Assembly: GCF_028649475.1 (NCBI RefSeq)
Contig: NZ_JAQSIP010000002.1
Location: 434,001 to 498,000 of the forward strand
Direction: 5' to 3'
Length of the DNA stretch: 64,000 bases
Source: Curvibacter cyanobacteriorum
Lineage (GTDB): Bacteria; Pseudomonadota; Gammaproteobacteria; Burkholderiales; Burkholderiaceae_C
Part shown: positions 24,306 to 32,908 of the stretch, piece after piece
Layout of the letters: each line of letters starts with the position of its first letter
Position numbering within the stretch: position 1 is the first letter of the stretch
Position numbers and translations under genes: made by a program
The notes under the pieces: generated by a model
What the model was told of the DNA's origin: nothing
What the model saw: only the letters and a program-made list of their open reading frames with translations
Database searches by the model: none

Positions 24306-25130
24306 TCAGTTCGCCAGGCACTCGGCGGGCAGGGCCTCGGGCGCCAGGGCCCCGGTCATCACGGCAACGGTGTCACTCATGCTGATCTTGCGGGGGTTGA
24401 GCACCGCGGCGCGCTTGCCCAGTCGGGCCACATGGATGCGGTCGGCCACTTCAAACACATGCGGCATGTTGTGCGAGATCAGCACCACGGGCAGGCCCTG
24501 GTCGCGCACGCGGCGGATCAGCTCCAGCACCATGTTGCCTTCTTTGACCCCCAGCGCTGCGGTGGGTTCGTCCATGATCACCACATGCTGGGCAAAGGCC
24601 GCCGCGCGGGCCACGGCCACGCACTGGCGCTGGCCCCCCGACAGGGTTTCCACGGCCTGGGTCATGGAGCGAATGCCGACCTTGAGGTCCTGCATGCGCG
24701 CGATGCTCTGGGCCAGCATTTCCTTTTTGTCCAGGCGCCGCAGCAGCGTGCCTTGCCAGCCGGGGCGGCGCAGTTCGCGGCCCAGGAACAGGTTCTCGGC
24801 GATGGTCATGGCGGGCGCCACGGCCAGGTCCTGGTAGACGGTTTCGATGCCGGCGCGGCGCGCGTCCATCGGGCTCTTGAACTGCACAGGGCGGCCGTCC
24901 AACAAGATCTCGCCCTCATCGGGCACGGTGGCGCCCGACAGCGCCTTGATCAGCGAGGACTTGCCCGCGCCGTTGTCGCCGATCACGGCCAGGATCTCGC
25001 CGGCCCGCAGGTCGAAGTCGGCGCCATCGAGCGCGGTGACCTGGCCATAGCGCTTGACTAGGCCACGGGCCTGCATCACCAGTGGCTGGGTGCTGGCGGT
25101 CGACGGGGTGGAGGTGGGTGAGCGGCTCAT
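24306..25130 (-). CDS. frcA: Sugar ABC transporter ATP-binding protein (FrcA-like)
   Basis: A 274-residue single-domain ATPase. Walker A is GDNGAGKSSL, the signature motif is LSGGQRQ, Walker B is VVIMDEPTAAL and the switch His is in LISHNMPHV. Unlike RbsA/XylG, which have two fused ATPase domains, this has one, as in the rhizobial fructose importer FrcA, to which LISHNMPHVFEVADRIHV is very close. The start at 25130 shares one base with the permease stop (TGATG). Two copies would power uptake with the adjacent permease and binding protein. Gene symbol by resemblance. Confidence 0.88.
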   Translation of the reverse strand: MSRSPTSTPSTASTQPLVMQARGLVKRYGQVTALDGADFDLRAGEILAVIGDNGAGKSSLIKALSGATVPDEGEILLDGRPVQFKSPMDARRAGIETVYQDLAVAPAMTIAENLFLGRELRRPGWQGTLLRRLDKKEMLAQSIARMQDLKVGIRSMTQAVETLSGGQRQCVAVARAAAFAQHVVIMDEPTAALGVKEGNMVLELIRRVRDQGLPVVLISHNMPHVFEVADRIHVARLGKRAAVLNPRKISMSDTVAVMTGALAPEALPAECLAN

Positions 25131-26080
25131 CAGCGGGCTCCCTTGCGAGACAGTTGATCGGTGGCCACGGCCAGGATGACCAGGATGCCGGTGATCAGCA
25201 CCTGGTAGATGGAGGACACGCCCATCAGCGTCAGCCCGTTGCGGAACACGCCCACGATCAGCGCGCCCACCAGGGTGCCCAACACCACGCCGCGGCCGCC
25301 AAACAGGCTGGTGCCGCCCAGCACCACGGCGGTGATGGCGTCCAGGTTCTCGGTCTGGCCGGCGTTCGGGTCGCCGACCCCGGTGCGGGCCACGCTCAGC
25401 AGCGAAGCGACGCCGTAGCACAGGCCGGCCATCACGTACACGCCCAGCAGCACACGCTGGGTGGGGATGCCCACCAGGCGGGTGGCCTCGGCATTGTTGC
25501 CGACCGCGTAGACATGGCGCCCAGCCGCGGTGTCGCGCAACACGAACCAGGCCAGCAGGTACAGGCCGATCATCAGCAGCGCGCCCCAGGCGAACTCGGT
25601 CTGACCGAGCTGGAAGGTGTTGCCCAGCGCGGTCAGCAGCGGGGGCAGGTCGGTCACGGTCTGCGAGTTGGAGTACAGCTGGGTGATGGCGAACGCGATG
25701 TTCATGGTGCCCAGCGTGACGATGAAGGACGGCAGCTTGACGCGTGTCACCAGCAGGCCATTGAGCAGCCCGAACGCGGTGGTCGCCGCCACCCCGCAGA
25801 GGATGGCCAGCGGCGCGGGCAGGCCCAGCTCGGTGGCGAACTTGCTCATCACGATGCTGCCCAGCGCCATCACCATGCCGCAGCTCAGGTCGATGCCGGC
25901 GGTCAGGATGATCAGGGTCTGGCCAATGGCAATCACGCCGACCACCATCACCTGCTGCAGGATCAGGCTGAAGTTTCCGGCGCTCAGAAAACGGTCGCTC
26001 TGGGTGGCAAAAAAGAGGCAGGCAGCGAGCAGGGCCACGAGGGGCCCCAGCGTGGCCAGGGGGGGCAACTTGTCTTTCAC
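25130..26080 (-). CDS. frcC: Sugar ABC transporter permease (FrcC-like)
   Basis: A 316-residue inner-membrane permease of the ribose/fructose (CUT2) class with about eight to ten helices. The family motif is visible as GGTSLFGGRGVVLGTLVGALIVGVFRNGL, and earlier GQTLIILTAGIDLSCGMVMALG, AVGNNAEATRLVGI and SFIVTLGTMNIAFAI. It starts at ATG 26080 and ends in a one-base overlap with the ATPase gene. A 197-base gap without recognised features separates it from the binding-protein gene. A high binding-protein-to-permease ratio across such a gap is common, but no hairpin terminator was identified. Confidence 0.92.
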   Translation of the reverse strand: MKDKLPPLATLGPLVALLAACLFFATQSDRFLSAGNFSLILQQVMVVGVIAIGQTLIILTAGIDLSCGMVMALGSIVMSKFATELGLPAPLAILCGVAATTAFGLLNGLLVTRVKLPSFIVTLGTMNIAFAITQLYSNSQTVTDLPPLLTALGNTFQLGQTEFAWGALLMIGLYLLAWFVLRDTAAGRHVYAVGNNAEATRLVGIPTQRVLLGVYVMAGLCYGVASLLSVARTGVGDPNAGQTENLDAITAVVLGGTSLFGGRGVVLGTLVGALIVGVFRNGLTLMGVSSIYQVLITGILVILAVATDQLSRKGAR

Positions 26081-26277
26081 GGGAATCCTTCCTGGGAGGG
26101 GCCACCTCCCGGGCCGTGACAGGGGCCTGGGGGGGCGTGGGGCACCGCGGGCGGTGCGGGCATCGGTGTGGGGCCAAGGCGGCGCGACAGCGGCCGAGGC
26201 TCGGTGGCGAGGGCGGTGACGGGGGGCGGCAGGCGCTCAGGCCCCCGTTCCCCGGCCCGGTCGGTCAGGCCAGGGGC

Positions 26278-27288
26278 TTACTTCTTGCCCCAGCACAGGT
26301 CGGTGCCGGTTTTGACGCTCTGGCTGGGCACGCCGGCCTGGGCGTTGGCCGCGATCAGGGTCACGCCGGTGTCGGTGTAGCCGCTGGGCTTCTGGCCGGT
26401 CTTGGCGTAGGTGACGCCGGCTTCGACACCGAGCGCCGCCATCTTGAGCGGGTACTGCTGGCTGGTGGCCGCGATCACGCCGGCCCCCACGTCCTTGATG
26501 CCCTGGCAGCCGCCGTCCACCGAGACGATGACCACGCCTTTTTCCTTGCCGGCCTTTTTCAGGGCGTTGAAGGCGCCGGCTGCAGCGGGTTCGTTGATGG
26601 TGTAGACCACGTTCACGTCCTGCACTTTCTGCAGGCAGTTCTCCATCGCCGTCTGGCCCTTGGCCTGGTCGCCGTAGCTGTCGGCCATGCAGACCACGGC
26701 GGGGTCTTTGCCGAGTTCATTGCTTTTGGCGTCCGGGGCATTGAGGCCAAAGCCCTTGAGGAAGCCGTTGTGGCGTTGGGCGCCCACCGGGTGCCCGGGG
26801 AACAGGTCCAGCGTCACGATGCGGGCTGGCTTGCTGCCCAGGGCGGCGCGTGCGTACTGGCCGATCAGCACCCCGGCCTGGTAGTTGTCGGTGGCGAACA
26901 GCGCGTCGGTGCCATCGATCGGGTCGGTCGGGCTGTCCAGGGCGATCACCAGCACGCCCTTGTCGCGCGCCTTCTTGATGCTGGGCACGATGGCCTTGCT
27001 GTCGCTGGGCGTGATCAGGATGGTTTTGGCGCCGGCCGCGATCATGTTCTCCATGGCGGTGACCTGGCCGGCGTTGTCGCCGTCGGTCTTGCCCGCGCCG
27101 GTCAGCAGCTTGGCCCCTGCGGTCTTGGCGGCCTCGGCAGCGCCTTCCTTCATCTTCACAAAGAACGGGTTGGTCTCGGTCTTGGTGATCAGGCCGATCA
27201 CGGGCTGGCTCTGGGCCTGGGCAGCGCCCGAGGCAATCAAAGCACTGGTGGCGGCAGCCGCCGCGAACAGGGTGAGGGCAGGGCGCAT
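26278..27288 (-). CDS. frcB: Periplasmic sugar-binding protein of CUT2 ABC transporter (FrcB-like)
   Basis: A 336-residue type I periplasmic binding protein. The signal peptide (LTLFAAAAATSALIASGAAQA) precedes PVIGLITKTETNPFFVKMKEGA. Ligand-binding-fold strings include AMENMIAAGAKTILITPSDSKAIVP, VIALDSPTDPIDGTDALFATDN and VYTINEPAAAGAFNALKKAG. The fructose importer family of rhizobia reads very similarly. The start ATG 27288 has a good AGGAG with spacing of five to six. It is the first gene of the operon and lies opposite the PfkB kinase, with the AATCAA palindrome between. It should capture the sugar, most likely fructose, in the periplasm. Confidence 0.92.
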   Translation of the reverse strand: MRPALTLFAAAAATSALIASGAAQAQSQPVIGLITKTETNPFFVKMKEGAAEAAKTAGAKLLTGAGKTDGDNAGQVTAMENMIAAGAKTILITPSDSKAIVPSIKKARDKGVLVIALDSPTDPIDGTDALFATDNYQAGVLIGQYARAALGSKPARIVTLDLFPGHPVGAQRHNGFLKGFGLNAPDAKSNELGKDPAVVCMADSYGDQAKGQTAMENCLQKVQDVNVVYTINEPAAAGAFNALKKAGKEKGVVIVSVDGGCQGIKDVGAGVIAATSQQYPLKMAALGVEAGVTYAKTGQKPSGYTDTGVTLIAANAQAGVPSQSVKTGTDLCWGKK

Positions 27289-27378
27289 GGGGTCTCCTGG
27301 TGGCGTTTTGGGTGGGGGCCAGCGCCGTGGCTGGCTGGTGACGTGACAGGGACGAATTCTGCGCACCGGTGTTTAATA

Positions 27379-27395
27379 AATCAAGTGGATTGATT
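27379..27395. promoter_or_regulatory. AATCAA-N5-TTGATT palindrome, probable operator of the frc-like locus
   Basis: A perfect 6-bp inverted repeat (AATCAA, GTGGA, TTGATT) lies in a short AT-rich patch in the 191-bp region between the divergent binding-protein operon and kinase gene. Its position suits control of both directions by the ROK regulator of the operon. The assignment to that regulator is inference. Confidence 0.55.
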
Positions 27396-27479
27396 AATGG
27401 TTTTCCCGATGTTCGAGGTGACTCGGGGCTGCGATGCTCGGGGCCTGTTGAGCGGCGTGCGCCGCAAAGGATGTTCAAG

Positions 27480-28406
27480 ATGATGGTGGTCAGTGGTGAA
27501 GCCCTGATGGATGTTTTTGCGGCCGGCGACACGCCCACCGGTCTCCTGATGGATGCCCGCATCGGCGGCTCGCCGCTCAATGTGGCGCAGGGCCTGGCGC
27601 GCCTGGGGCAGCGCGTGGCCTTCTTTGGCGGCCTGAGTCGCGGCTTCCTGGGGGACCGCCTGCTGCAGGCTTTGCAGCAGGCCGGGGTCGACACCGCTTG
27701 CGTGCAGCGCCTGGACGCCCCCACCACCTTGGGCCTGGTGGGCTTGGATGCCCAGGGCGTGCCGTCCTATGCGTTTTACGGCGAGGGCGCGGCCGACCGC
27801 CTGTTGCCGCTCGCGGCGGTCGATGCGGTGCCCGCCGCGCAGGCCTACCACTTTGGTTCCTACGCCATGGTGGTGGAGCCCGTGGCCAGCACCCAGCGCG
27901 CGCTGGTCGAACGTGAACACAGGCGCAGCCTGATCGCCTACGACCCGAACATCCGCCTCAATGTGGCGCCCGACCTGGCGCGCTGGCGCGACACCCTGGC
28001 CTGGATGCTGCCGCGCACCCACCTGCTCAAGGTCAGTGACGAGGACCTGGGCCTGCTGTTCCCGGGCGTGGCGACGGCCACGCTGGCGCAGGGGTGGCTG
28101 GCGCAAGGGGTGCGTCTGGTGGTGGTGACCCGCGGGGCCGAGGGGGTGGTGGCCTGGACGGCTCAGGGCCGCCACGTGGCCCGCCCCGCGCGGCCGGTGA
28201 ACGTGGTCGACACCGTCGGCGCGGGCGACACTTTCCAGGCGGCTTTGCTGACCCGGCTGGCCGAACAGGGCTGGCTGAGCCCGGCGGCCCTGGCGTCGCT
28301 GACGGACGCGGCGCTGGCGGACCTGCTGGACTTCGCGGCCCGTGCCGCGGCCATCACCTGCTCGCGCCGTGGCGCCGATCTGCCTGACCGCGCCGAGCTG
28401 GGTTGA
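27480..28406 (+). CDS. PfkB-family carbohydrate kinase (probable fructokinase)
   Basis: A 308-residue ribokinase-family enzyme that phosphorylates a sugar with ATP in the cytoplasm. The N-terminal signature is visible as GGSPLNVAQGLARLGQRVAFFGGLSRGFLGD, and the C-terminal ATP/anion-hole motif is DTVGAGDTFQAALL with catalytic Asp in GAGD. VSGEALMDVF and FVPCYGFY-like YAFYGEGAADR strings are typical of fructokinases. I use ATG 27480 because AAAGG lies nine bases upstream; ATG 27471 in the same frame is too close to that site. Divergent from the FrcBCA-like operon, it most likely phosphorylates the sugar that the transporter brings in. Confidence 0.9.
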   Translation: MMVVSGEALMDVFAAGDTPTGLLMDARIGGSPLNVAQGLARLGQRVAFFGGLSRGFLGDRLLQALQQAGVDTACVQRLDAPTTLGLVGLDAQGVPSYAFYGEGAADRLLPLAAVDAVPAAQAYHFGSYAMVVEPVASTQRALVEREHRRSLIAYDPNIRLNVAPDLARWRDTLAWMLPRTHLLKVSDEDLGLLFPGVATATLAQGWLAQGVRLVVVTRGAEGVVAWTAQGRHVARPARPVNVVDTVGAGDTFQAALLTRLAEQGWLSPAALASLTDAALADLLDFAARAAAITCSRRGADLPDRAELG

Positions 28407-28463
28407 GCTAGCCAAGCCCGTCCCGGAGGGGCGGTGTCCGGCGCGGCCGCCCTTGGGGTCCCC

Positions 28464-29006
28464 TCAGGGGGGCGCAGCCCCGGGCAGCCAGCCGCGCAGG
28501 CGTTCCAGCGCCGCGCGCAGGCCCTGCAAGCCGGTCTCCGGCCCGACCACCACGGCGCTCAGGCTGTGCGCCAGCATCAGGTTGAGCGGCAGGCCGAAGT
28601 CCTCGACGGTGCAACCCTCGGCGTCCACGCCGTGCTGGTGCTGGCCCGCCATGCGCTCCAGCAGGCTGCCCGCGCGCGGCAGGTAGCCGACCACCGGCTT
28701 GCCCAGGGCGAGCGCGAACGAGGCCTCCCACACCGTGCCGCTGTCGGGCTCGCAGCCCCGGAAATCCCGCAGGTTGGCAACCACCGCATCGGCGCTTTGG
28801 ATCAGTTGCCGGTTGGCCTGGTAGATGCGCAGCGACAGCGGGGCGTCGCCCTGGGCGCTCAGGTCGCCGTCCAGCGGGTACAGGCCCACCAGGCCCAGCT
28901 CGGCGCACAGCGCCTGCATCTGGCGTCCACGCTCGCGCGCGTCGGGGTAGAACACATCGGGGCCCGCCAGGTACACGCGGGGCTTCAAATCAGGGGCACA
29001 GGACAT
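28464..29006 (-). CDS. Nucleoside 2-deoxyribosyltransferase family protein
   Basis: The 180-residue product has the family start RVYLAGPDVFYPDAR, the mid motif IQSADAVVANLRDFRGCEPDSGT with the catalytic Glu in SGTVWEASFALALGKPVVGY, and a size usual for the family. Such enzymes transfer deoxyribose between bases or hydrolyse nucleoside 5'-monophosphates in salvage. The gene stands alone on the minus strand between the sugar kinase and the SRAP gene. Its ATG 29006 is 163 bases from the divergent SRAP start. Whether it is a transferase or a hydrolase cannot be told from sequence alone. Confidence 0.9.
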   Translation of the reverse strand: MSCAPDLKPRVYLAGPDVFYPDARERGRQMQALCAELGLVGLYPLDGDLSAQGDAPLSLRIYQANRQLIQSADAVVANLRDFRGCEPDSGTVWEASFALALGKPVVGYLPRAGSLLERMAGQHQHGVDAEGCTVEDFGLPLNLMLAHSLSAVVVGPETGLQGLRAALERLRGWLPGAAPP

Positions 29007-29169
29007 GGCCCAAGTATCCGCTGCCTGGGGTGGTCCGGCTGCCTGAGGGCACGGGTGGCACCCGAATTGGCGAATTGGCGGGACTGCGCCCCGGTGTCAC
29101 CCTGTCGCCAGCCTTTCGCCACTCCGTCGCCACCCTGTCACGGGCGGCGGGCCGTTAACATCGCCGCCC

Positions 29170-29856
29170 ATGTGTGCCCATTTTGAAGCCGTCTACAACC
29201 CCGAACGCCTGCGCAAGACCTTTGGCCTGTCGCTGCCCGAAGGCGGTCGGCGCGATGTGTGGCCGGCCTACCCGGCGGCCTTCATCCGTTACCCGCGCCC
29301 GCTGGCGGCGGCCCCGGCGACCGGCGAGGGGGACGCGCCGGAGCGCGAGGCCCTGCTGGGCCGATTCGGCCTGATCCCGCACTGGGCCAAGGACGCCAGC
29401 GTGGCCCGCCACACCTACAACGCGCGCAGCGAAACCGTGGCCAGCAAGCCGAGCTTTCGGGATGCGTGGCGCCTGGGGCGGCGTTGCATCGTGCCGGCCG
29501 AGGCGATTTACGAGCCCGACTGGCGCTCGGGCAAGGCGGTGCCCACGCGCATCGTGCGCGCCGATGGCGAGCCCTGGGCCCTGGCGGGGCTGTGGACCGG
29601 CTGGCGCGATGCCACCGGGGCCGTGCAGCGCAGCTTCACCCTGCTGACCGTGAACGCCGACCAGCACCCGTTCATGAAACAGTTTCACCAGCCCAACGAA
29701 GAAAAGCGCATGGTGGTGGCGCTGCGCGCGGCCGATTTCCGCACCTGGCTGCAGGCCCCGTTGGCCGAGGCGGCGGCCCTGGTGCGGGCCAGTCCCGCGC
29801 AGGACTGGCAGGCCGATGCAGGCCAGGACGCCGAGCCCGGCGCTGGCGCGGGCTGA
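29170..29856 (+). CDS. SOS response-associated peptidase (SRAP/YedK/HMCES family)
   Basis: A 228-residue SRAP protein that forms a thiazolidine crosslink to abasic sites in single-stranded DNA, shielding them from strand breakage. Catalytic Cys2 is present directly after the initiator Met (MCAHFEAVYNPERL). Other motifs are FGLIPHWAKD, YNARSETVASKPSFRDAW, RRCIVPAEAIYEPD with the conserved Glu, and HPFMKQFHQPNEEKRMVV with the His. The start is fixed because Cys2 must follow Met. The E. coli homologue contributes to replication-linked lesion protection. Downstream lies only repeat-rich, non-coding DNA. Confidence 0.93.
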   Translation: MCAHFEAVYNPERLRKTFGLSLPEGGRRDVWPAYPAAFIRYPRPLAAAPATGEGDAPEREALLGRFGLIPHWAKDASVARHTYNARSETVASKPSFRDAWRLGRRCIVPAEAIYEPDWRSGKAVPTRIVRADGEPWALAGLWTGWRDATGAVQRSFTLLTVNADQHPFMKQFHQPNEEKRMVVALRAADFRTWLQAPLAEAAALVRASPAQDWQADAGQDAEPGAGAG

Positions 29857-29913
29857 CCACGAGGGCTTGAACAAGGTTGGAAGAACGGCTCGGGACCGGG
29901 CGCGTAGCAAGGG

Positions 29914-29999
29914 TGCAGAGAACGGGCGCGGAGGACGTGCGCAGAGAACGGGCGCAGAGGACGTGCGCGGAGAACGTACGCAGAGGACGGCCGCAGACC
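29914..29999. repeat. 13-bp tandem repeat, about 6.5 units
   Basis: Downstream of the SRAP gene, GAGAACG or GAGGACG alternates with six-base spacers of the type GGCGCA/TGCGCG, giving a 13-bp period over about 86 bases in the 228-bp gap before the FAD-oxidoreductase gene. Units differ by one to three bases and alternate between two subtypes. The period is not a multiple of three and no gene is predicted here. No spacer diversity is present, so it is not CRISPR. Confidence 0.8.
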
Positions 30000-30084
30000 G
30001 ACCCGTTTGAGCCGCGGCGGTGGGCCGTCGGCCGCCCCGCCCGTGGGGCGGCCTTGTCCGCCTCACCGGGCCGGGCGTGCCCCC

Positions 30085-31212
30085 TCAGGCGCGCAGGCGC
30101 CGCGGGCTCAGACCGTCCACATCGACCCCGGCCGCCACCAGCGCGTCGACCGGCTCGCCAAGGATCAACTGGCGCGCCAGCAGGGAGGCCCCGGCGGCAC
30201 TTTGGATGCCGTAGCCCCCCTGGGCCGCGAGCCAGAAAAAGCCTTCCTGTGCCGGGTCCCAGCCGATCACCAGGTCGCCATCGGGCACAAAGGAGCGCAG
30301 GCCAGCCCAGGTGTGGGCCGGGCGGCGGATCTGCAGCGTGGTGGCTTCTTCGATGTGGTAGATGCCGGTGGCGATGTCCAGTTCTTCGGGCACCACATCG
30401 TGGGGCTCGGTTGGGTCGGCATTGGCGGGCGAGCCCAGCAGTTGCCCCGCGTCGGGCTTGAAGTAGAAGCTCTCGTCGATGCCCACCACGGCCGGCCAGC
30501 GGCTGCTGTCCAGGCCCGCCGGGGCGGCGAAGGTGAAGGCGCTGCGGCGGCAGGGTTGCAGGCCAATTGGCGCCACACCGGCCAGGCCTGCCAGCACATC
30601 GGCCCAGGCACCGGCGGCATTGATCAGCTGGCGGCCCTGCACGCGTTGACCGTTGGCCAGCTCGACCTGCCAGACCCCGTCGACGCGCTGCAGGGCCTGG
30701 ACTTCGGCGTCGCAGCGCAGTTCAACGCCGCGTTGGCGCGCCCCGCGCAGGTAGCCCTGGTGCAGGGTGTTGACGTCCAGGTCGGCGGCCAGGGGCTCGG
30801 CCATGCCGGCCACAGCGGCTTCAGGCCGCAGGCAGGGCACGGCGGCCAGCAGTTCGGCCTGGCTCAGCTCACGCACATTGGGCGACTGGGCGCGGGCCTG
30901 GCTCAGGGCCTGGTCCAGCAGCGGTCGCTGGGCTTCGCTGGCGATGTAGACCACGCCGCGGGGCGACAGGATGGGGTGCGGCCCGAAGACCTCGGGCGGC
31001 GACTCGTAGAAGGCGCGGCTGGCGCGCGTCAGGGCCTGGATGTTGGGCGTGCCATAGGTTTCCATGAACATCGCGGCCGAACGCCCGGTGCTGTGGTAGC
31101 CGGGTTGGGACTCGCGCTCCAGCAGCAGCACGCGACCGTGCTCGGCCAATTGCCAGGCCACGGAGGCGCCTGCGATGCCGGCGCCCACAATCACATAGTC
31201 ATGAATCGACAT
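30085..31212 (-). CDS. FAD-dependent DAO-family oxidoreductase (D-amino-acid/glycine oxidase type)
   Basis: A 375-residue flavoenzyme of the D-amino-acid oxidase/dehydrogenase superfamily. The FAD-binding dinucleotide fold is YVIVGAGIAGASVAWQLAEHG at residues 6-26, with the ribose-binding Glu in LLLERES. Further landmarks are GYHSTGRSAAMF, LINAAGAWAD and the C-terminal FAD loop GFFWLAAQGGYGIQSA. It would oxidise an amino or imino compound to the keto acid. It is the last gene of a minus-strand cluster containing amidase, Bug receptor and D-serine ammonia-lyase, so D-amino acids are likely substrates. Sarcosine/glycine oxidase activity remains possible. Confidence 0.88.
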   Translation of the reverse strand: MSIHDYVIVGAGIAGASVAWQLAEHGRVLLLERESQPGYHSTGRSAAMFMETYGTPNIQALTRASRAFYESPPEVFGPHPILSPRGVVYIASEAQRPLLDQALSQARAQSPNVRELSQAELLAAVPCLRPEAAVAGMAEPLAADLDVNTLHQGYLRGARQRGVELRCDAEVQALQRVDGVWQVELANGQRVQGRQLINAAGAWADVLAGLAGVAPIGLQPCRRSAFTFAAPAGLDSSRWPAVVGIDESFYFKPDAGQLLGSPANADPTEPHDVVPEELDIATGIYHIEEATTLQIRRPAHTWAGLRSFVPDGDLVIGWDPAQEGFFWLAAQGGYGIQSAAGASLLARQLILGEPVDALVAAGVDVDGLSPRRLRA

Positions 31213-31245
31213 GGGGTTTCTTTCTGGGTCTCGAGGGCCGGGCGT

Positions 31246-32799
31246 TCAAACCGCCGACACCGTGCCCGTGCTGGCCGCACGACCGTCGAGGCGCGGCTGG
31301 CCCACCGCGTCGCGTGCGTCTGGCGCCGCGGTGACGATGGAGGTCAGCGCGGGTTGGGCCGGCTTCAGGCGGGACAGGTCGGGGCGCGGGCGTTGCAGGC
31401 CTTCGATGCGGGCAAACGCGTGCTCCATCGCCTGGCCGGTGCCCAGTGTGTGGTGGTCGGCCCGGAAGCGGCCGATCACCTGCAGGCCAAACGGCATCTG
31501 GGCGTGGTCCAGGCCGCAGGGCAGGCTGAGCGCGGGGTGGGTGCTCAGGGTACTGACGTAGGTCAGGGCCAGCCAGCGGTAGTAATTGGCCTGCGCCTCG
31601 CCGTTGATGTGGCTGGCGTACAGCTCGGTCCACGGGAAGGGTGAGACCGGGGTGGTCGGGGCCAGGATGATGTCGAAGTCGGCAAAGGCCTGCTGGAAGC
31701 GGCCCAGCAATCGGGTCTGCTCGGCCTGGGCCCAGGCGCTGTCGAGCAGGCTCATGGCGGCGCCCATCTCGTAGTTGGCACGGGTGTTGGGGCCCAGGCT
31801 GCCCGGGTCGCGCTGGTAGGCGTCGCTCAGGCTGGCCACAAAGGCCTCGGCACGCAGCACGTCAAAGCACTTGTGGGCGTCGCCGAGCTCGAACTTGACC
31901 TCGTCGCAGTTCGCGAACAGGTGCTTCATGGCGGCGATTTTTTCGCGGAACACGCGGCGGATGTTGTCGTCCACGGCGCAGGTGCCGAAGTCCTCGGTCC
32001 AGCCCACGCGCAGGCGGCTCAGGTCCACCTCGGGGGGCACCAGGAAGCTCAGCGGGTCGAGCGGGTAGGTCAGCGGGTCACCGACCGAGGGGCCGGCGCT
32101 GGCGGCCAGTTGCAGGCAGGCTTCGGCCACCGTGCGGCCCATCGGACCGACCACCGAGATGGGGGTCCAGCCCAGCAGCTTGCGCGAACTCGGCACCACG
32201 CCGGGCGAGGGGCGAAAGCCCACCACACCGCACTTGGCCGCCGGGATGCGCAGTGAGCCCCCGGTGTCCGAGCCGGTGCACACCGGCAGCATGTCGCAGG
32301 CCAGCGCCGCGGCCGAGCCGCCCGACGAGCCCCCGGCGTTCAGGTTGGGGTTGAACGGGTTGCCGGTGGCGCCCCAGACCACGTTGCGCGAGTTGGCGCC
32401 TGCGCCCATTTCAGGGATGTTGGTCTTGCCCGCCACGATGGCCCCGGCCGCGCGCAGCCGAGCCACCAACACGTTGTCGGCGCTGGGGATGTTCTCGCGG
32501 TAAATGGGCGAGCCGTAGGTGGTCAGCAGGCCTGCGGTGGCCTCGAGGTCCTTGATGCCGGCAGGCAGACCATGCAGCAGGCCCAGGGGCTGACCCTGCA
32601 TGACGGCTTGTTCGGCGGCACGCGCTTCGCTGCGCGCGCGGTCGAAGCAGGTGGCGGTCACAGCGTTGACAAAGGGGTTGGTCTGGTCGATGCGCTCGAT
32701 GCAGGCGTCCAGCAGTTCGACGGGCGACAACTGGCGCGCGCCGATCAGGCGGCGCAATTCGGGGGCGGTCAGCTCAACCAGTGCGGTGGTGTGGGCCAT
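31246..32799 (-). CDS. Amidase-signature family hydrolase
   Basis: A 517-residue amidase. The Ser-cisSer-Lys triad is intact: Lys83 (LPAGIKDLEA), Ser158 (AGGSSGGSAAALA) and nucleophile Ser182 (GSDTGGSLRIPAA); the 75- and 24-residue spacings are those of the family. GVVGFRPSPGVVP and WLALTYVSTLSTHPALSLPCG also match. It hydrolyses amide bonds, releasing ammonia or an amine. The start ATG 32799 is preceded by CAGGAG about eight bases upstream (CTCCAGGAGGCG nearby). The gene is 33 bases upstream of the DAO gene. The Bug receptor encoded next to it may bring in the amide. The substrate is unknown. Confidence 0.9.
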   Translation of the reverse strand: MAHTTALVELTAPELRRLIGARQLSPVELLDACIERIDQTNPFVNAVTATCFDRARSEARAAEQAVMQGQPLGLLHGLPAGIKDLEATAGLLTTYGSPIYRENIPSADNVLVARLRAAGAIVAGKTNIPEMGAGANSRNVVWGATGNPFNPNLNAGGSSGGSAAALACDMLPVCTGSDTGGSLRIPAAKCGVVGFRPSPGVVPSSRKLLGWTPISVVGPMGRTVAEACLQLAASAGPSVGDPLTYPLDPLSFLVPPEVDLSRLRVGWTEDFGTCAVDDNIRRVFREKIAAMKHLFANCDEVKFELGDAHKCFDVLRAEAFVASLSDAYQRDPGSLGPNTRANYEMGAAMSLLDSAWAQAEQTRLLGRFQQAFADFDIILAPTTPVSPFPWTELYASHINGEAQANYYRWLALTYVSTLSTHPALSLPCGLDHAQMPFGLQVIGRFRADHHTLGTGQAMEHAFARIEGLQRPRPDLSRLKPAQPALTSIVTAAPDARDAVGQPRLDGRAASTGTVSAV

Positions 32800-32908
32800 G
32801 GATTTGTCTCCAGGAGGCGGGGCGTTGGACAGTGGGGGCACACCGGTCGCTGCAGCGCCGGTGGCCGTCGGTGGGTGGCGGGCCCACAGGGGGGCCGCCC
32901 GCTGGCGC

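Noticed and set aside
28430-28500. GC-rich repeats CCCGGAGGGGCGG and CCCCTCAGGGGGG as a mobile-element end
   Set aside because: Only short G/C runs with no matching partner, target duplication or transposase; no basis for a mobile element.
29914-29999. CRISPR-like array
   Set aside because: The 13-bp unit is contiguous with only six-base similar spacers, and no cas genes are in the window.
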